Shown: positions 1 through 10,230, counted from the stretch's first letter. The stretch: 46,208 bases of DNA from Flavobacterium sp. (GCF_027533505.1 NZ_JAPZUB010000009.1:1-46208), one strand, 5' to 3'. Numbers and translations are program-made. Notes: a model not told the origin generated them from the sequence alone.

Positions 1-91
1 GGATACAATCTAAAGCTCCGATTTAACCAAATTAAAGAACTAATTATTTTTTGGTTACAATTATTGTTCAACTTTTTCACTAAAAATAAAA

Positions 92-127
92 CCACTATTT
101 TAATCGAAATTTAAAATAGTGGCTTTT
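92..127 (+). terminator. Intrinsic terminator, possibly bidirectional
   Basis: A perfect 12-bp stem (92-103 with 111-122, 7-nt loop) is followed by CTTTTT on the plus strand and preceded by an A-rich run that gives T's on the minus strand. It probably ends a gene lying left of the window and isolates the nrd transcription unit. The rest of 1-498 holds no convincing open reading frame. Confidence 0.75.
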
Positions 128-404
128 TAAGGAATGACTAAATACCGTCGATGGCCAATCCTTCTTCTTTAAAATTCTAAAAAAATAATCCAGGGATTTC
201 CTTTGTTAACCGTTTTTCTGTTTACATTTTCACAACATTCAGCGCCTTCGAAAACCCAACGAAAATAATTTACTCCTTTTCCGAAAACCCTTGATTTTTC
301 TGCCTTTTATCAAAATTTGCACTTCTATCTACCTGTTTTTCAATACGTTATAAAATAGTTAAAAAGAAGAATTTTCTTACGCGTTGTTAAAAACTAAAGC
401 CGAT

Positions 405-413
405 TGTGGATAA
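405..413 (-). promoter_or_regulatory. Candidate DnaA box upstream of nrdB
   Basis: The minus strand reads TTATCCACA, a perfect match to the DnaA-box consensus TTATNCACA, 85 bp before the nrdB start. In E. coli the nrdAB promoter is controlled by DnaA, so a box here makes biological sense. Only one perfect copy was seen, so this does not look like oriC, and a chance match in A/T-rich DNA is possible. Confidence 0.4.
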
Positions 414-498
414 GTTTGACTTTCTTTTTTACGGGTATTTGACCAAATTTGTAACAGTCAGAATAACGTTAATAAAATCCTAAAAAAAGAACAACACT

Positions 499-1476
499 AT
501 GGCAATTGCGGAACCCATTCTACAGGACAACAAAGACCGATTTGTAATTTTCCCCATCAAACACCATGATATTTGGGAATGGTATAAAAAACAAGAAGCC
601 TGTATTTGGACGGCGGAAGAAATCGATTTGCACCAAGACTTAAACGATTGGAACAACAAATTGAACGATGACGAACGCTATTTTATCAAACATATATTGG
701 CTTTTTTCGCGGCTTCCGACGGGATTGTCAATGAAAACTTAGCCGAAAACTTCGTGAGTGAAGTACAATACCCCGAGGCTAAATTCTTCTACGGGTTTCA
801 ATTGATGATGGAAAACATTCACAGTGAAACCTATTCGCTTTTGATTGATACCTATGTAAAAGATGAGGCTGAGAAAAATCAATTGTTTCATGCTATTGAA
901 GTCTTCCCAGCCATCAAACAAAAAGCAGAATGGGCGTTGAAATGGGTACAATCACCCAATTTTAATGAACGCCTCATTGCATTTGCGGCGGTGGAAGGTA
1001 TTTTCTTTTCGGGATCGTTTTGCTCGATTTATTGGTTGAAAAAACGTGGGTTAATGCCCGGACTCACCTTCTCCAACGAATTAATTTCGCGTGATGAAGG
1101 AATGCACTGTGACTTTGCCGTTCACTTGCACAACCACCATTTGGTGAATAAAGTTTCGAAAGAGCGCATTACCGAAATTTTAACCGATGCTTTAGACATT
1201 GAGCGTAAATTCATCACCGAGTCTTTACCGGTGAGTTTGATTGGTATGAATTCCAAATTAATGACCCAATACCTCGAATTCGTGACCGACCGTTTGTTGG
1301 TCGAATTGGGCTGTAATAAAGTATTCAACGTGACCAATCCGTTCGACTTTATGGATATGATTTCATTGCAAGGAAAAACCAATTTCTTTGAAAAACGCGT
1401 TTCTGAATACCAAAAAGCAGGCGTTATGAACAATGACTCCAGCACGCAGAAAATTAGCTTCGACGCTGATTTTTAA
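499..1476 (+). CDS. nrdB: Ribonucleoside-diphosphate reductase, beta subunit (class Ia)
   Basis: Radical-generating small subunit of class I ribonucleotide reductase, which with NrdA reduces ribonucleoside diphosphates to deoxy forms in the cytosol. The ferritin-like iron ligands are readable: a D/E-rich helix near residue 75 ([12 protein letters not shown]), then ENIHSETY with Glu105, His108 and the likely tyrosyl-radical Tyr112 (spacing as E115/H118/Y122 of E. coli), and later [16 protein letters not shown] with the second Glu/Glu/His set. The length, 325 residues, is normal. The tyrosine argues against a metal-only class Ic enzyme. The gene precedes nrdA by 136 bp, the B-then-A order usual in Bacteroidota. 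No Shine-Dalgarno is visible before the ATG, as expected in this phylum. Confidence 0.96.
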   Translation: MAIAEPILQDNKDRFVIFPIKHHDIWEWYKKQEACIWTAEEIDLHQDLNDWNNKLNDDERYFIKHILAFFAASDGIVNENLAENFVSEVQYPEAKFFYGFQLMMENIHSETYSLLIDTYVKDEAEKNQLFHAIEVFPAIKQKAEWALKWVQSPNFNERLIAFAAVEGIFFSGSFCSIYWLKKRGLMPGLTFSNELISRDEGMHCDFAVHLHNHHLVNKVSKERITEILTDALDIERKFITESLPVSLIGMNSKLMTQYLEFVTDRLLVELGCNKVFNVTNPFDFMDMISLQGKTNFFEKRVSEYQKAGVMNNDSSTQKISFDADF

Positions 1477-1612
1477 TTCGATCAAAATCATTCAAAATAA
1501 AGCTCCGGGAGGAGTTCCAACCGATTCGAGCTAGCCTATCGTGGCCTCGCATCAAAAATCAATTCGAGTTAGAGAAGGGATTGTCTAACTCATAACCTAA
1601 AACCAAACGAAT

Positions 1613-4039
1613 ATGTACGTAGTAAAAAGAGACGGCCACAGAGAGCCCGTTATGTTTGACAAAATTACCGACCGTATCAAAAAATTATGTTACGGCCTAA
1701 ACGAAATGGTCGATGCTGTAAAAGTAGCCATGCGTGTAATTGAGGGCTTATATGACGGTGTGACCACTTCTGAATTGGACAACCTTGCCGCCGAAACCGC
1801 TGCTGCCATGACGGTAACCCACCCGGATTATGCGTTGTTGGCCGCCCGAATTGCGATTTCCAACTTACACAAAAACACAAAAAAATCGTTCTCCGAAACC
1901 ATGAACGATATGTTTCATTATGTAAACCCGAGAACCAATCAAGAAGCGCCTTTACTCTCTGAAGAAGTACATCAAGTAATTATGGAAAACGCCGAGTTTT
2001 TGGATTCTCATGTAATCTATAACCGCGATTTCAATTACGATTATTTTGGTTTTAAAACCTTAGAGCGTTCTTACCTTCTCAAAATAAATGGCAAAATCGT
2101 AGAACGTCCGCAACACATGTTGATGCGTGTGGCGGTGGGCATTCACTTAAACGACCTTCAGTCGGTGATTGAAACTTACGATTTAATGTCCAAAAAATTC
2201 TTTACCCACGCAACACCTACGCTTTTCAACGCCGGTACGCCCAAACCGCAAATGTCGTCTTGCTTTTTGTTGACCATGAAAGACGATAGTATCGATGGCA
2301 TTTATGATACGTTGAAACAAACGGCCAAAATCTCGCAATCGGCTGGAGGTATCGGGTTGTCGATTCATAATGTGCGCGCTACAGGTTCGTACATTCGAGG
2401 CACCAACGGAACGTCCAACGGAATTGTACCGATGTTACGGGTCTTCAATGATACGGCCCGTTATGTAGACCAAGGCGGTGGAAAACGCAAAGGAAGTTTC
2501 GCCATTTACATCGAACCTTGGCATGCCGACATTTTCGAATTCTTGGATTTGAAAAAGAATACCGGTAAAGAAGAGATGCGTGCCCGCGATTTGTTCTTTG
2601 CGATGTGGATTTCTGACTTGTTCATGCAACGGGTAGAAAATGACGCAGAATGGACCTTAATGTGTCCCAACGAATGTCCTGGACTATACGATACGTATGG
2701 GGAGAAGTTTGAAGCATTATACACCTCCTACGAATTGGCTGGCAAAGGCCGTAAAACCATTCGTGCCCGTGAATTGTGGGAGAAAATCTTAGAATCACAA
2801 ATCGAAACGGGAACTCCCTACATGTTGTACAAAGATGCGGCCAACCGTAAATCGAACCAGAAAAACTTGGGTACGATTCGCTCCTCCAACTTATGTACCG
2901 AAATCTTGGAGTATACTTCTGAGGATGAAATCGCGGTCTGTAATTTGGCCTCCATTTCGTTACCAATGTTTGTGGAAGACGGTAAATTCAACCACGAATT
3001 ATTATACAACGTGACCAAACGCGTAACGCGCAACTTAAATAAAGTTATCGACCGCAACTATTACCCGGTTCCCGAAGCCGAGAACTCCAACATGCGCCAC
3101 CGTCCTGTTGGATTGGGCGTACAAGGTTTGGCCGATGCGTTCATCATGATGCGTTTGCCGTTTACCAGCGATGAAGCCAAACAATTGAACCAAGACATCT
3201 TTGAAACGATTTACTTCGCTGCCGTTACCGCTTCGATGGAATTGGCCAAAGAAGAAGGACCGTATTCTACCTTCCAAGGGTCACCCATTTCGCAAGGGGA
3301 ATTCCAGTACAACCTTTGGGGATTGAAAGACAGCGACTTATCAGGTCGTTGGGACTGGGCCTCGCTGCGTAAAGAAGTGATGGAACACGGGGTGCGCAAC
3401 TCCCTATTGTTGGCACCGATGCCGACCGCTTCTACCTCGCAAATTCTTGGAAACAATGAAGCCTTTGAACCGTATACGTCCAATATCTACACCCGCCGTG
3501 TATTGTCGGGCGAGTTTATTGTAGTCAACAAACACTTGTTGGAAGACTTGGTTAAACACGGGTTGTGGAATGAAAACTTGAAACAAGAAATCATGCGCCA
3601 CAACGGTTCGATACAAAACATTGACATCATTCCGCAAGAGTTGAAAGAATTGTATAAAACCGTTTGGGAAATGTCTATGAAAGATATTATTGACATGTCC
3701 CGTCAACGCGGATATTTCATTGACCAGTCGCAATCGTTGAACTTGTTTATGCAGGATGCTACCTTTGCCAAACTGACCTCAATGCACTTCTATGCGTGGA
3801 AAAGCGGCTTGAAAACGGGCATGTACTACTTAAGAACAAAATCAGCTGTAGATGCCATCAAGTTCACCTTGAGTAACGAGAAAAAAGAAGAACCTACGGT
3901 TACCTTACAACAACCCGAACCCCAAGCGGTGGAAGTAATCGCCCCTGAATCGGGAGAAATGAGCGCCGAAGAATTCCGATTGATGGTGGAACGCGCCCGC
4001 AATGCCGGTCCTGAGGACTGTGAAATGTGTGGATCGTAG
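1613..4039 (+). CDS. nrdA: Ribonucleoside-diphosphate reductase, alpha subunit (class Ia)
   Basis: Catalytic large subunit of class Ia ribonucleotide reductase. An N-terminal ATP-cone (residues about 1-95, starting [13 protein letters not shown]) should give dATP/ATP control of overall activity. The three active-site cysteines are present: Cys217 in MSSCFLL, the thiyl-radical Cys428 in SSNLCTEI, and Cys443 in EIAVCNLAS. The C-terminus ends CEMCGS, the shuttle CxxC pair reduced by thioredoxin or glutaredoxin. About 60 residues before the end are a charged flexible linker. Length (808) fits Bacteroidota NrdA. It is likely co-transcribed with nrdB and closed by a terminator at 4080-4110. Confidence 0.97.
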   Translation: MYVVKRDGHREPVMFDKITDRIKKLCYGLNEMVDAVKVAMRVIEGLYDGVTTSELDNLAAETAAAMTVTHPDYALLAARIAISNLHKNTKKSFSETMNDMFHYVNPRTNQEAPLLSEEVHQVIMENAEFLDSHVIYNRDFNYDYFGFKTLERSYLLKINGKIVERPQHMLMRVAVGIHLNDLQSVIETYDLMSKKFFTHATPTLFNAGTPKPQMSSCFLLTMKDDSIDGIYDTLKQTAKISQSAGGIGLSIHNVRATGSYIRGTNGTSNGIVPMLRVFNDTARYVDQGGGKRKGSFAIYIEPWHADIFEFLDLKKNTGKEEMRARDLFFAMWISDLFMQRVENDAEWTLMCPNECPGLYDTYGEKFEALYTSYELAGKGRKTIRARELWEKILESQIETGTPYMLYKDAANRKSNQKNLGTIRSSNLCTEILEYTSEDEIAVCNLASISLPMFVEDGKFNHELLYNVTKRVTRNLNKVIDRNYYPVPEAENSNMRHRPVGLGVQGLADAFIMMRLPFTSDEAKQLNQDIFETIYFAAVTASMELAKEEGPYSTFQGSPISQGEFQYNLWGLKDSDLSGRWDWASLRKEVMEHGVRNSLLLAPMPTASTSQILGNNEAFEPYTSNIYTRRVLSGEFIVVNKHLLEDLVKHGLWNENLKQEIMRHNGSIQNIDIIPQELKELYKTVWEMSMKDIIDMSRQRGYFIDQSQSLNLFMQDATFAKLTSMHFYAWKSGLKTGMYYLRTKSAVDAIKFTLSNEKKEEPTVTLQQPEPQAVEVIAPESGEMSAEEFRLMVERARNAGPEDCEMCGS

Positions 4040-4079
4040 TTTTATTATAAATGAGAAATTTTAAATTATAAATTAGGAT

Positions 4080-4110
4080 AACAGCTGTCAGCAATGGCGG
4101 CTGTTTTTTT
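4080..4110 (+). terminator. Terminator of nrdBA
   Basis: AACAGC at 4080-4085 pairs with GCTGTT at 4100-4105 and is followed by a run of T, 40 bp after the nrdA stop. A small imperfect stem, but in the expected position. Confidence 0.6.
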
Positions 4111-4147
4111 ATAGTACAGCTCTGTAATTAGCCATGATGAATTTATT

Positions 4148-4155
4148 TACATTTG
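4148..4155 (+). promoter_or_regulatory. Putative -7 box of dgt promoter
   Basis: TACATTTG matches the Bacteroidota -7 consensus TAnnTTTG, 23 bp before the dgt start. No clear -33 TTG is seen at the usual distance. Confidence 0.45.
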
Positions 4156-4178
4156 TGGTTACCGAAAAATAAAATCAC

Positions 4179-5513
4179 ATGATGACTTGGGAACAACTTT
4201 TATCCTTGAAACGTCAAGGCGACACGGGCAAACGCTTACGCATCGAGCAAGACGATACCCGTTTGGGATTTGAAGTCGATTACGATCGTATTATTTTCTC
4301 GGCGCCGTTTCGCAGTTTGCAAGATAAAACCCAAGTAATTCCGTTATCCAAAACCGATTTCGTACATACGCGCCTCACCCACAGTTTGGAGGTTTCGGTA
4401 GTAGGACGTTCGTTAGGCCGTTTGGTCGGTAAAAAAATCATCGAAAAATATCCGTACCTCGCCACCATACATGGCTATCAAGCCAATGATTTTGGAGCTA
4501 TTGTCGCCGCCGCTGCTTTGGCCCATGACATTGGTAATCCACCGTTTGGTCATTCGGGTGAAAAAGCGATTGGCGAATATTTTTCCCGAGGCAACGGACA
4601 AAAATTCAAAGAGCAACTGAGTCCGAAAGAATGGCAAGATTTGGTCGATTTTGAAGGCAACGCCAATGGATTTACAGTACTTACGGGGACGCGTCCGGGC
4701 ATTGAAGGGGGATTGCGCTTGTCGTATGCCACTTTAGGCGCTTTTATGAAGTATCCGAAAGAAAGTTTACCCAAAAAACCCACAGCAAATATCTCCGATA
4801 AAAAATTCGGCTTTTTCCAAACCGACAAAGCTTTTTTTCAAGAAGTGGCCGAAGAATTGGGATTGCTAAAAATAACCTCAGGCGAAGATCTACGCTATTT
4901 GCGCCATCCGCTCGCTTTTTTGGTCGAAGCTGCCGACGATATTTGCTACACCATTATAGACTTTGAAGACGGCATTAATTTAGGCTTGGTGGCCGAAGAT
5001 TTCGCCTTGGAATACCTCATTAATTTGGTCAAAGACACCATTGACCGCAACAAATACAATGCTTTAACCACCAAAGAGGATCGCATTAGTTACCTGCGTG
5101 CCTTGGCTATTGGTAACCTCATCAATGATGCGGTAAAAGTATTTTTGGAAAATGAAGAAGCTATTTTAAAAGGCGAATTTCATCATGCCTTAACCGACAA
5201 AAGCAAATACAAAGCCCAAATGGATGACATTATCAAATTGAGTGTCAAAAACATTTACCAAAGTCGAGAGGTCATTGAAAAAGAGCTGAAAGGTTACCAA
5301 ATTATCAATAGTTTGTTGGACAAATTTATTACAGCTTACAACCATCAATATGAGGGAAAAACCTCTAACTACGATGCCCTTTTGTTAAAAGTACTCCCCG
5401 AAAAACACCGCTTAGAAAAGAGCAGTTTGTATGAACGATTGATGCACATATGCCATTTTATCTCGCTTTTAACAGATGGAAATGCCGTGTTGTACCATGA
5501 CATGCTGGGTTAA
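4179..5513 (+). CDS. dgt: Deoxyguanosinetriphosphate triphosphohydrolase-like protein (HD domain)
   Basis: dNTP triphosphohydrolase of the dGTPase/SAMHD1-type HD superfamily, which cleaves dNTPs to nucleoside and tripolyphosphate. The metal-binding residues are visible: His68 in RLTHSLEV, and His116-Asp117 in LAHDIGNPPFGHSGE. Length 444 matches Bacteroidota Dgt. Two ATGs (4179, 4182) are adjacent; the second gives MTWEQLLSLKRQGDTGKR, closer to the usual family start. Its position directly behind ribonucleotide reductase suggests a shared role in dNTP-pool balance, although it has its own candidate promoter and nrdA has a terminator. Exact substrate preference cannot be read from sequence. Confidence 0.93.
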   Translation: MMTWEQLLSLKRQGDTGKRLRIEQDDTRLGFEVDYDRIIFSAPFRSLQDKTQVIPLSKTDFVHTRLTHSLEVSVVGRSLGRLVGKKIIEKYPYLATIHGYQANDFGAIVAAAALAHDIGNPPFGHSGEKAIGEYFSRGNGQKFKEQLSPKEWQDLVDFEGNANGFTVLTGTRPGIEGGLRLSYATLGAFMKYPKESLPKKPTANISDKKFGFFQTDKAFFQEVAEELGLLKITSGEDLRYLRHPLAFLVEAADDICYTIIDFEDGINLGLVAEDFALEYLINLVKDTIDRNKYNALTTKEDRISYLRALAIGNLINDAVKVFLENEEAILKGEFHHALTDKSKYKAQMDDIIKLSVKNIYQSREVIEKELKGYQIINSLLDKFITAYNHQYEGKTSNYDALLLKVLPEKHRLEKSSLYERLMHICHFISLLTDGNAVLYHDMLG

Positions 5514-5571
5514 CATTTCTTAATTTTCTGACTCTCAAAGGGCTGTGGTTGTTTTTTTGAAAAGATTACGC

Positions 5572-5579
5572 TAATTTTG
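5572..5579 (+). promoter_or_regulatory. Promoter of the M36 protease gene
   Basis: TAATTTTG (-7 box) with a TTG at 5549-5551, a 20-nt spacing that fits the Flavobacterium TTG-N17-23-TAnnTTTG pattern, 19 bp before the start codon. Confidence 0.55.
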
Positions 5580-5598
5580 AAAAGGTTAACCAACAGCT

Positions 5599-8283
5599 AT
5601 GAAAAAATTCTACCTAGGATTACTGGGCCTTTGCAGCAGTATTTGGGCGCAAGAGATTCCGAAACAAGCTATACAAGCAGCATTGCAACAGCAACAAATC
5701 ACCCAAAAATGGGCTGTAAGTGACATTGCCGAATGGGAAGTAGTGAGTCAAACCACTTCTGAATCAACAGGAATTACCAATTATTTTATCCGACAAACCC
5801 TTGATGGTCTTCCTATTTTTGAATCCGTAACTACCGTATGGGTTAAAAAAGGCGCTGTGATTCAAGTTGGCGATCGTTTCATCACAGGAATTTTACAAAA
5901 AGCCGATCGAAATACAAAGGCACAACCTGCAGCAGCAATTTTTCAGAAAGCAACGCAAGAGTTAGGATATGTTCTTTCCCCTTCTGTGCTGAAACAAGAG
6001 AATACAGCGAAGGTAACGCTTGTAAACGACAACGCTATCGATGACCCTATTCAAGCTACCTTAGGCTATCTTACCATTAACGGCCGTTTGCAAAAAGTTT
6101 GGCATTTCGAATTTTACAGTCCCAACCAAGAACATCTATGGAGCCTTTACGCCGATGCAGCTACAGGTTCGATAGTCCAAAAAAACGATTTAACGGTACG
6201 TTGCCAATTTGACCATCCGCACGACAATTCTCCATCAGCTTCCTCTATCTTTTCCTTTGAAAAATCAGTACAAAAAGCGGTAAGTCCTTTACAAGTTCAA
6301 AGCGGAAACTATCGCGTCATCCCGTTTGAATTTGAAAGTCCTAACCACAGTCCCTTTCAACTTATCAGCAGTCCCGCCAATGCATTGGCTTCTCCCAAAG
6401 GCTGGCATGATACCAACAACCTTTCGGACAACATTCCTACCTTAAAATACACCTACACTCGCGGCAACAATGTTTGGGCGCGCGCCGACTATACCAACAC
6501 GAATCCCACAGTCCATTCGACCAATCCTACGGCCAATGGTTATGCCCCCGATGGCGGAAGTAGTCTCACCTTTGACTTCCCCTACGGCGGGGTAAGTGTA
6601 CAACCCAATACCTATATTAATGCAGCCGTGACCAATTTGTTTTACATGAACAATTGTTTACACGATGTGTGGTATCAATATGGCTTTAATGAGCAGAATG
6701 GCAATTTTCAACAAAATAATTTCGGACGGGGCGGTTCGGGATCCGACTTTGTCTGGGCCGATGCACAAGACGGTTCTCGTTCGACTACGCCTTCGTTTAA
6801 CAATGCTAACTTTTCCACTCCCTCTGATGGAGTGCGTCCGCGTATGCAAATGTATGTTTGGAATGTGGCACCCCCTATTTTTCCAATAACTGTAAATAAC
6901 CCGGCCTCTGTAGCTGGAAATTATCGTGCAGTTCAGAATGTTTTCAACCCCGGCTTTGTGAGCGTCCCCCAAGCACCCAACTTTATTCAATCCGATTTGG
7001 TGTTGTATCAAGACGGGACAGGTGGTTTAAATGAAGCCTGTGTGCCCCCTTCAAATGGTCCCGCAATGAACGGAAAAATCGTCATTATTCGACGTGGGAA
7101 TTGCAACTTTACTGTTAAAGTCAAAAATGCACAAAACAGAGGCGCGGTGGCTGTAATTATGGTTAACAATGTTGCAGAACCCGAATATTTAAGTATGAGT
7201 GGCGCTGACAATACAGTAAGTATTCCAGCAATTTTAGTAAGTACGTTAGATGGCGAGACATTAATCAATGCTACATTTTCAAATCCTGTTAATGTTCGTT
7301 TACAACTCAACGGAGCACCATTCGTAAGTACCGATGGCGATTTTGACAACGGCATTATTGCCCATGAATACGGTCATGGAATCTCCAACCGTTTAACCGG
7401 AGGGCCCAGTTTAAGCAATTGTTTGACCAATGAAGAACAAATGGGCGAAGGTTGGTCGGATTGGTTTGCCTTGATGTTGCAAATGAAGCCTGGAGATGTT
7501 GGAACAACACCCAAAGGGATTGGCACTTTTGCTGTAAGTCAGCCTACTACAGGAGGCGGAATTCGCCGTTTCCCCTATTCCACCGACATGGATATCAACC
7601 CGAGTACATTTGCCACAGTAAACGATAACTTTATCACCGATGCCGACGGGAATACTACCGTTTCACAACATAATATCGGTGAAGTTTGGTGTGCGATGCT
7701 TTGGGATTTAACCTGGGCGTATGTCGCAAAATATGGTTACGACCATAACAAATACACGGGAACCGGTGGAAACAACAAGGTAATGCGTTTGGTACTAGAC
7801 GGCTTAAAATTACAACCTTGTAACCCTTCTTTTACCGAAGCGCGCGATGCTTTAATCGCTGCCGATCAAGCTACCACGGGAGGTGCCGATTATTGTATGA
7901 TATGGGAAGTTTTTGCCCGCAGAGGTTTGGGAATTAATGCAAGTTCGGGCAACCGTAACGACTCCGCCGATCAGGTAGAAGATTTTACGCAGCCAGCGCC
8001 AGGACCCAATTGTACGGCCTTGGGTACAGCAATTTTTGAAAATAACCTTACCTACCGCGTTTATCCCAATCCAGCGACTAACGAAGTATTTGTGGAGCTG
8101 CCCAATTATAACCGTGCGTTGGACGTTCGTTTAATCGATATCCACGGTCGCCTCGTGTACCAAGACCACTGGAGCAACGGAACCTTGAACCGAATTCCAT
8201 TAGGAAATATACAATCGGGAATATACATTCTACAAGCAACTGGAGAAAGCCTACAAATCACCGAAAAAATTATCAAAAATTAA
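5599..8283 (+). CDS. Secreted M36 family (fungalysin-like) zinc metallopeptidase with PA and T9SS sorting domains
   Basis: Large secreted protease (894 residues). Order of parts: a signal peptide (MKKFYLGLLGLCSSIWAQ), a fungalysin/thermolysin-type propeptide (about 25-200), the M36 catalytic region beginning near 300, a protease-associated (PA) domain inserted at about 440-575, and the zinc site HEYGH (His589, Glu590, His593) followed by EEQMGEGWSDWFALML, which carries the third ligand glutamate as in fungalysins. The C-terminal 75 residues (from YRVYPNPATNEVF to KIIKN) are a T9SS type A sorting domain, so the protein should cross the outer membrane by the gliding-associated secretion system and lose this tail. 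A role in extracellular protein digestion is inferred. Confidence 0.92.
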   Translation: MKKFYLGLLGLCSSIWAQEIPKQAIQAALQQQQITQKWAVSDIAEWEVVSQTTSESTGITNYFIRQTLDGLPIFESVTTVWVKKGAVIQVGDRFITGILQKADRNTKAQPAAAIFQKATQELGYVLSPSVLKQENTAKVTLVNDNAIDDPIQATLGYLTINGRLQKVWHFEFYSPNQEHLWSLYADAATGSIVQKNDLTVRCQFDHPHDNSPSASSIFSFEKSVQKAVSPLQVQSGNYRVIPFEFESPNHSPFQLISSPANALASPKGWHDTNNLSDNIPTLKYTYTRGNNVWARADYTNTNPTVHSTNPTANGYAPDGGSSLTFDFPYGGVSVQPNTYINAAVTNLFYMNNCLHDVWYQYGFNEQNGNFQQNNFGRGGSGSDFVWADAQDGSRSTTPSFNNANFSTPSDGVRPRMQMYVWNVAPPIFPITVNNPASVAGNYRAVQNVFNPGFVSVPQAPNFIQSDLVLYQDGTGGLNEACVPPSNGPAMNGKIVIIRRGNCNFTVKVKNAQNRGAVAVIMVNNVAEPEYLSMSGADNTVSIPAILVSTLDGETLINATFSNPVNVRLQLNGAPFVSTDGDFDNGIIAHEYGHGISNRLTGGPSLSNCLTNEEQMGEGWSDWFALMLQMKPGDVGTTPKGIGTFAVSQPTTGGGIRRFPYSTDMDINPSTFATVNDNFITDADGNTTVSQHNIGEVWCAMLWDLTWAYVAKYGYDHNKYTGTGGNNKVMRLVLDGLKLQPCNPSFTEARDALIAADQATTGGADYCMIWEVFARRGLGINASSGNRNDSADQVEDFTQPAPGPNCTALGTAIFENNLTYRVYPNPATNEVFVELPNYNRALDVRLIDIHGRLVYQDHWSNGTLNRIPLGNIQSGIYILQATGESLQITEKIIKN

Positions 8284-8288
8284 ATCAA

Positions 8289-8317
8289 AACGGACCTCAA
8301 AAGGGTTCGTTTTTTTT
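8289..8317 (+). terminator. Terminator of the M36 protease gene
   Basis: An 8-bp stem with one G-T wobble (8289-8296 with 8304-8311) runs into eight T's, six bases after the stop codon. Confidence 0.75.
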
Positions 8318-8350
8318 GGAGCAACACGTTTAGTACATCAATCACGACTG

Positions 8351-8406
8351 TCCGGCTTTCCGCTGTAGTCCCTCTTGCATCGGGAGCTGCCGCTTCAATC
8401 CGGGCT
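8351..8406 (-). repeat. Intergenic structured repeat, copy 1
   Basis: Read on the minus strand it contains AGCCCGGATTGAAGCGGCA, a variable GC-rich middle (CTCCCGATGCAAGAGGGA) and AGCGGAAAGCCGGA. The same two conserved blocks, in the same order, recur after pbpC (copy 2, 19561-19676). It lies between convergent genes, 12 bp beyond the dxs stop. Function unknown; similar intergenic elements are recalled from other Flavobacterium genomes, but no name is known to me. Confidence 0.6.
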
Positions 8407-8417
8407 AGAATTCACGC

Positions 8418-10193
8418 TTATTTTTCTAAAAGCATCTTTAAAAACTGCTGAATGGCTTGTGGTGATATCCTACATAATTCCTGCAATTGAGTAACGGCTC
8501 CATGTTCAATAAATTGATCCGGAATTCCCAATCGGTGGACAGGAAGTTGATAATCGTGCGTCGTGACAAATTCGGCAACAGCACTACCCAATCCGCCTTC
8601 AATCGTTGCATCTTCTAAAGTGATTACAACCCGATGCTGCTTACAAATGGTATGCAAAAGCGCTTCGTCTAGCGGTTTTATACATCCGAAATGATACAGA
8701 CTCACCTTTTCTTTTGAGTCAAAATCGGCAAGAGCGGCAAGCGCATTATTTCCAATAAATCCTGTTGAAATCAGCGCAATATCCGAACCTTGTTGCAGTA
8801 CTTTTCCTTTTTTATAGTCTATTTTTTGAAAGGGTATTTCACAATCCAATCCTACGCCACGACCCCGCGGGTAGCGAATAGCAATGGGATTTTCCAATCC
8901 TAAAGAAGCGGTATACAAGAGTTGGCGCAACTCCACTTCATCCAAAGGAGCGACAATTTCCATATTCGGTACACAGCGCAAATAGGCCAAATCAAAAACA
9001 CCATGATGCGTAGCACCGTCTTCGCCTACCAAACCGGCACGATCCAAACAGAAAATCACCGGTAGCTTTTGTAAGGCCACATCGTGAATCACTTGGTCGT
9101 ACGCCCGTTGTAAAAACGTGGAATAAATATTGCAAAACACCACCATTCCTTGGGTAGCCATTCCTGCAGCCAAGGTCACGGCGTGTTGCTCGGCTATCCC
9201 CACATCAAAAGCGCGTTCAGGAAAAGCTTCCATCATATATTTCATCGAACTCCCCGACGGCATGGCTGGGGTAATTCCGATTATTTTGGGATTATCTTTT
9301 GCTAAGCTTACCAAAGTATGTCCAAAAACATCTTGGAATTTAGGGGGCAAATGGGATTCTTCTTTGGTAATGAGTTCGCCAGTTGCCGCATCAAATTTTC
9401 CAGGTGCGTGGTATTTGACTTGATCTTGTTCGGCTTGCAATAAGCCTTTTCCTTTGGTGGTGATGACGTGCAAAAACTTGGGCCCTTTCACCTTTTGCAA
9501 ACGTTTCAATTCTTTAATTAAAGCCGGTAAATCATGACCGTCTATCGGACCCGAATACGCAAAGTTCAGGGATTTGATCATGTTGTTTTGCTTCGGGTTT
9601 TTTCCTTCTTTTACAGCCGTCAAATACGTTTTCAGTGCGCCCACACTCGGGTCAATTCCGATGGCATTATCATTTAAAACAACTAATAAATCTGCATCGG
9701 TTACTCCGGCATGGTTCAACCCTTCAAACGCCATTCCACTCGCAATCGAGGCATCGCCAATTACAGCAATGTGTGAGCGTTTTTCACCTTTTAACTGAGA
9801 AGCAAGCGCCATTCCTAAAGCAGCTGAGATAGAGGTAGAGGAATGCCCTACGCCAAACGTATCATAGACACTTTCAGCACGTTTGGGAAACCCCGAAATG
9901 CCCCCTTTCTGGCGATTGGTTTCAAACTGATCGCGGCGTCCGGTTAAAATTTTATGCCCATAAGCTTGGTGTCCCACATCCCACACCAATAAATCGTCGG
10001 GGGTATTGAACACATAATGCAGCGCTATGGTCAATTCGACCACACCCAAACTGGCTCCCAAATGCCCTTCTTTTACGGCCACAACCCCAATGATTTTTTC
10101 GCGCAATTCCTGAGCGAGTTGCTCCAATTGCGCAATATCGAGTTGCCGTAAATCGGACGGAGATTGAATTTGTGCGAGTAAATGTTCCCCCAT
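8418..10193 (-). CDS. dxs: 1-deoxy-D-xylulose-5-phosphate synthase
   Basis: Thiamin-diphosphate enzyme that condenses pyruvate with glyceraldehyde 3-phosphate, the first step of the MEP isoprenoid pathway (DXP also feeds thiamin and, in some bacteria, pyridoxal synthesis). Visible: GHQAYGHKILTGR with the substrate-site histidines, the ThDP/Mg motif GDASIASGMAFEGLNHAG...NDN (GDA where E. coli has GDG), the catalytic glutamate in DVGIAEQHAVTLAAGMA, and a transketolase C-terminal domain. Length 591 is a little below the E. coli 620. The start codon sits only four bases after a TACCTTTG -7 box, so the message may be leaderless. The gene is divergent from tadA. Confidence 0.96.
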   Translation of the reverse strand: MGEHLLAQIQSPSDLRQLDIAQLEQLAQELREKIIGVVAVKEGHLGASLGVVELTIALHYVFNTPDDLLVWDVGHQAYGHKILTGRRDQFETNRQKGGISGFPKRAESVYDTFGVGHSSTSISAALGMALASQLKGEKRSHIAVIGDASIASGMAFEGLNHAGVTDADLLVVLNDNAIGIDPSVGALKTYLTAVKEGKNPKQNNMIKSLNFAYSGPIDGHDLPALIKELKRLQKVKGPKFLHVITTKGKGLLQAEQDQVKYHAPGKFDAATGELITKEESHLPPKFQDVFGHTLVSLAKDNPKIIGITPAMPSGSSMKYMMEAFPERAFDVGIAEQHAVTLAAGMATQGMVVFCNIYSTFLQRAYDQVIHDVALQKLPVIFCLDRAGLVGEDGATHHGVFDLAYLRCVPNMEIVAPLDEVELRQLLYTASLGLENPIAIRYPRGRGVGLDCEIPFQKIDYKKGKVLQQGSDIALISTGFIGNNALAALADFDSKEKVSLYHFGCIKPLDEALLHTICKQHRVVITLEDATIEGGLGSAVAEFVTTHDYQLPVHRLGIPDQFIEHGAVTQLQELCRISPQAIQQFLKMLLEK

Positions 10194-10197
10194 GAGT

Positions 10198-10205
10198 CAA
10201 AGGTA
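10198..10205 (-). promoter_or_regulatory. -7 box of dxs (minus strand)
   Basis: TACCTTTG on the minus strand matches TAnnTTTG; only four bases separate it from the dxs ATG, which suggests a leaderless or near-leaderless transcript. No -33 TTTG at normal spacing. Confidence 0.45.
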
Positions 10206-10218
10206 CAAATTGAATTCC

Positions 10219-10226
10219 TATTTTTG
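10219..10226 (+). promoter_or_regulatory. -7 box of tadA (plus strand)
   Basis: TATTTTTG matches TAnnTTTG and ends four bases before the ATG at 10231, mirroring the divergent dxs arrangement. It argues against the upstream in-frame ATG at 10192, which would lie inside dxs and before the promoter. Confidence 0.45.
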
Positions 10227-10230
10227 TTTT

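Noticed and set aside
240..498. Possible replication origin near nrdB
   Set aside because: Only one perfect DnaA box; other TTTTCACA-like sequences have two or more mismatches, and no dnaA or dnaN is near.
1532..1543. TAGCCTATCGTG shared by the nrdB-nrdA gap and the end of the alpha-2-macroglobulin gene (16424-16435)
   Set aside because: Only 12 bp match, contexts differ, and the second copy begins with a stop codon; too short to call a repeat.
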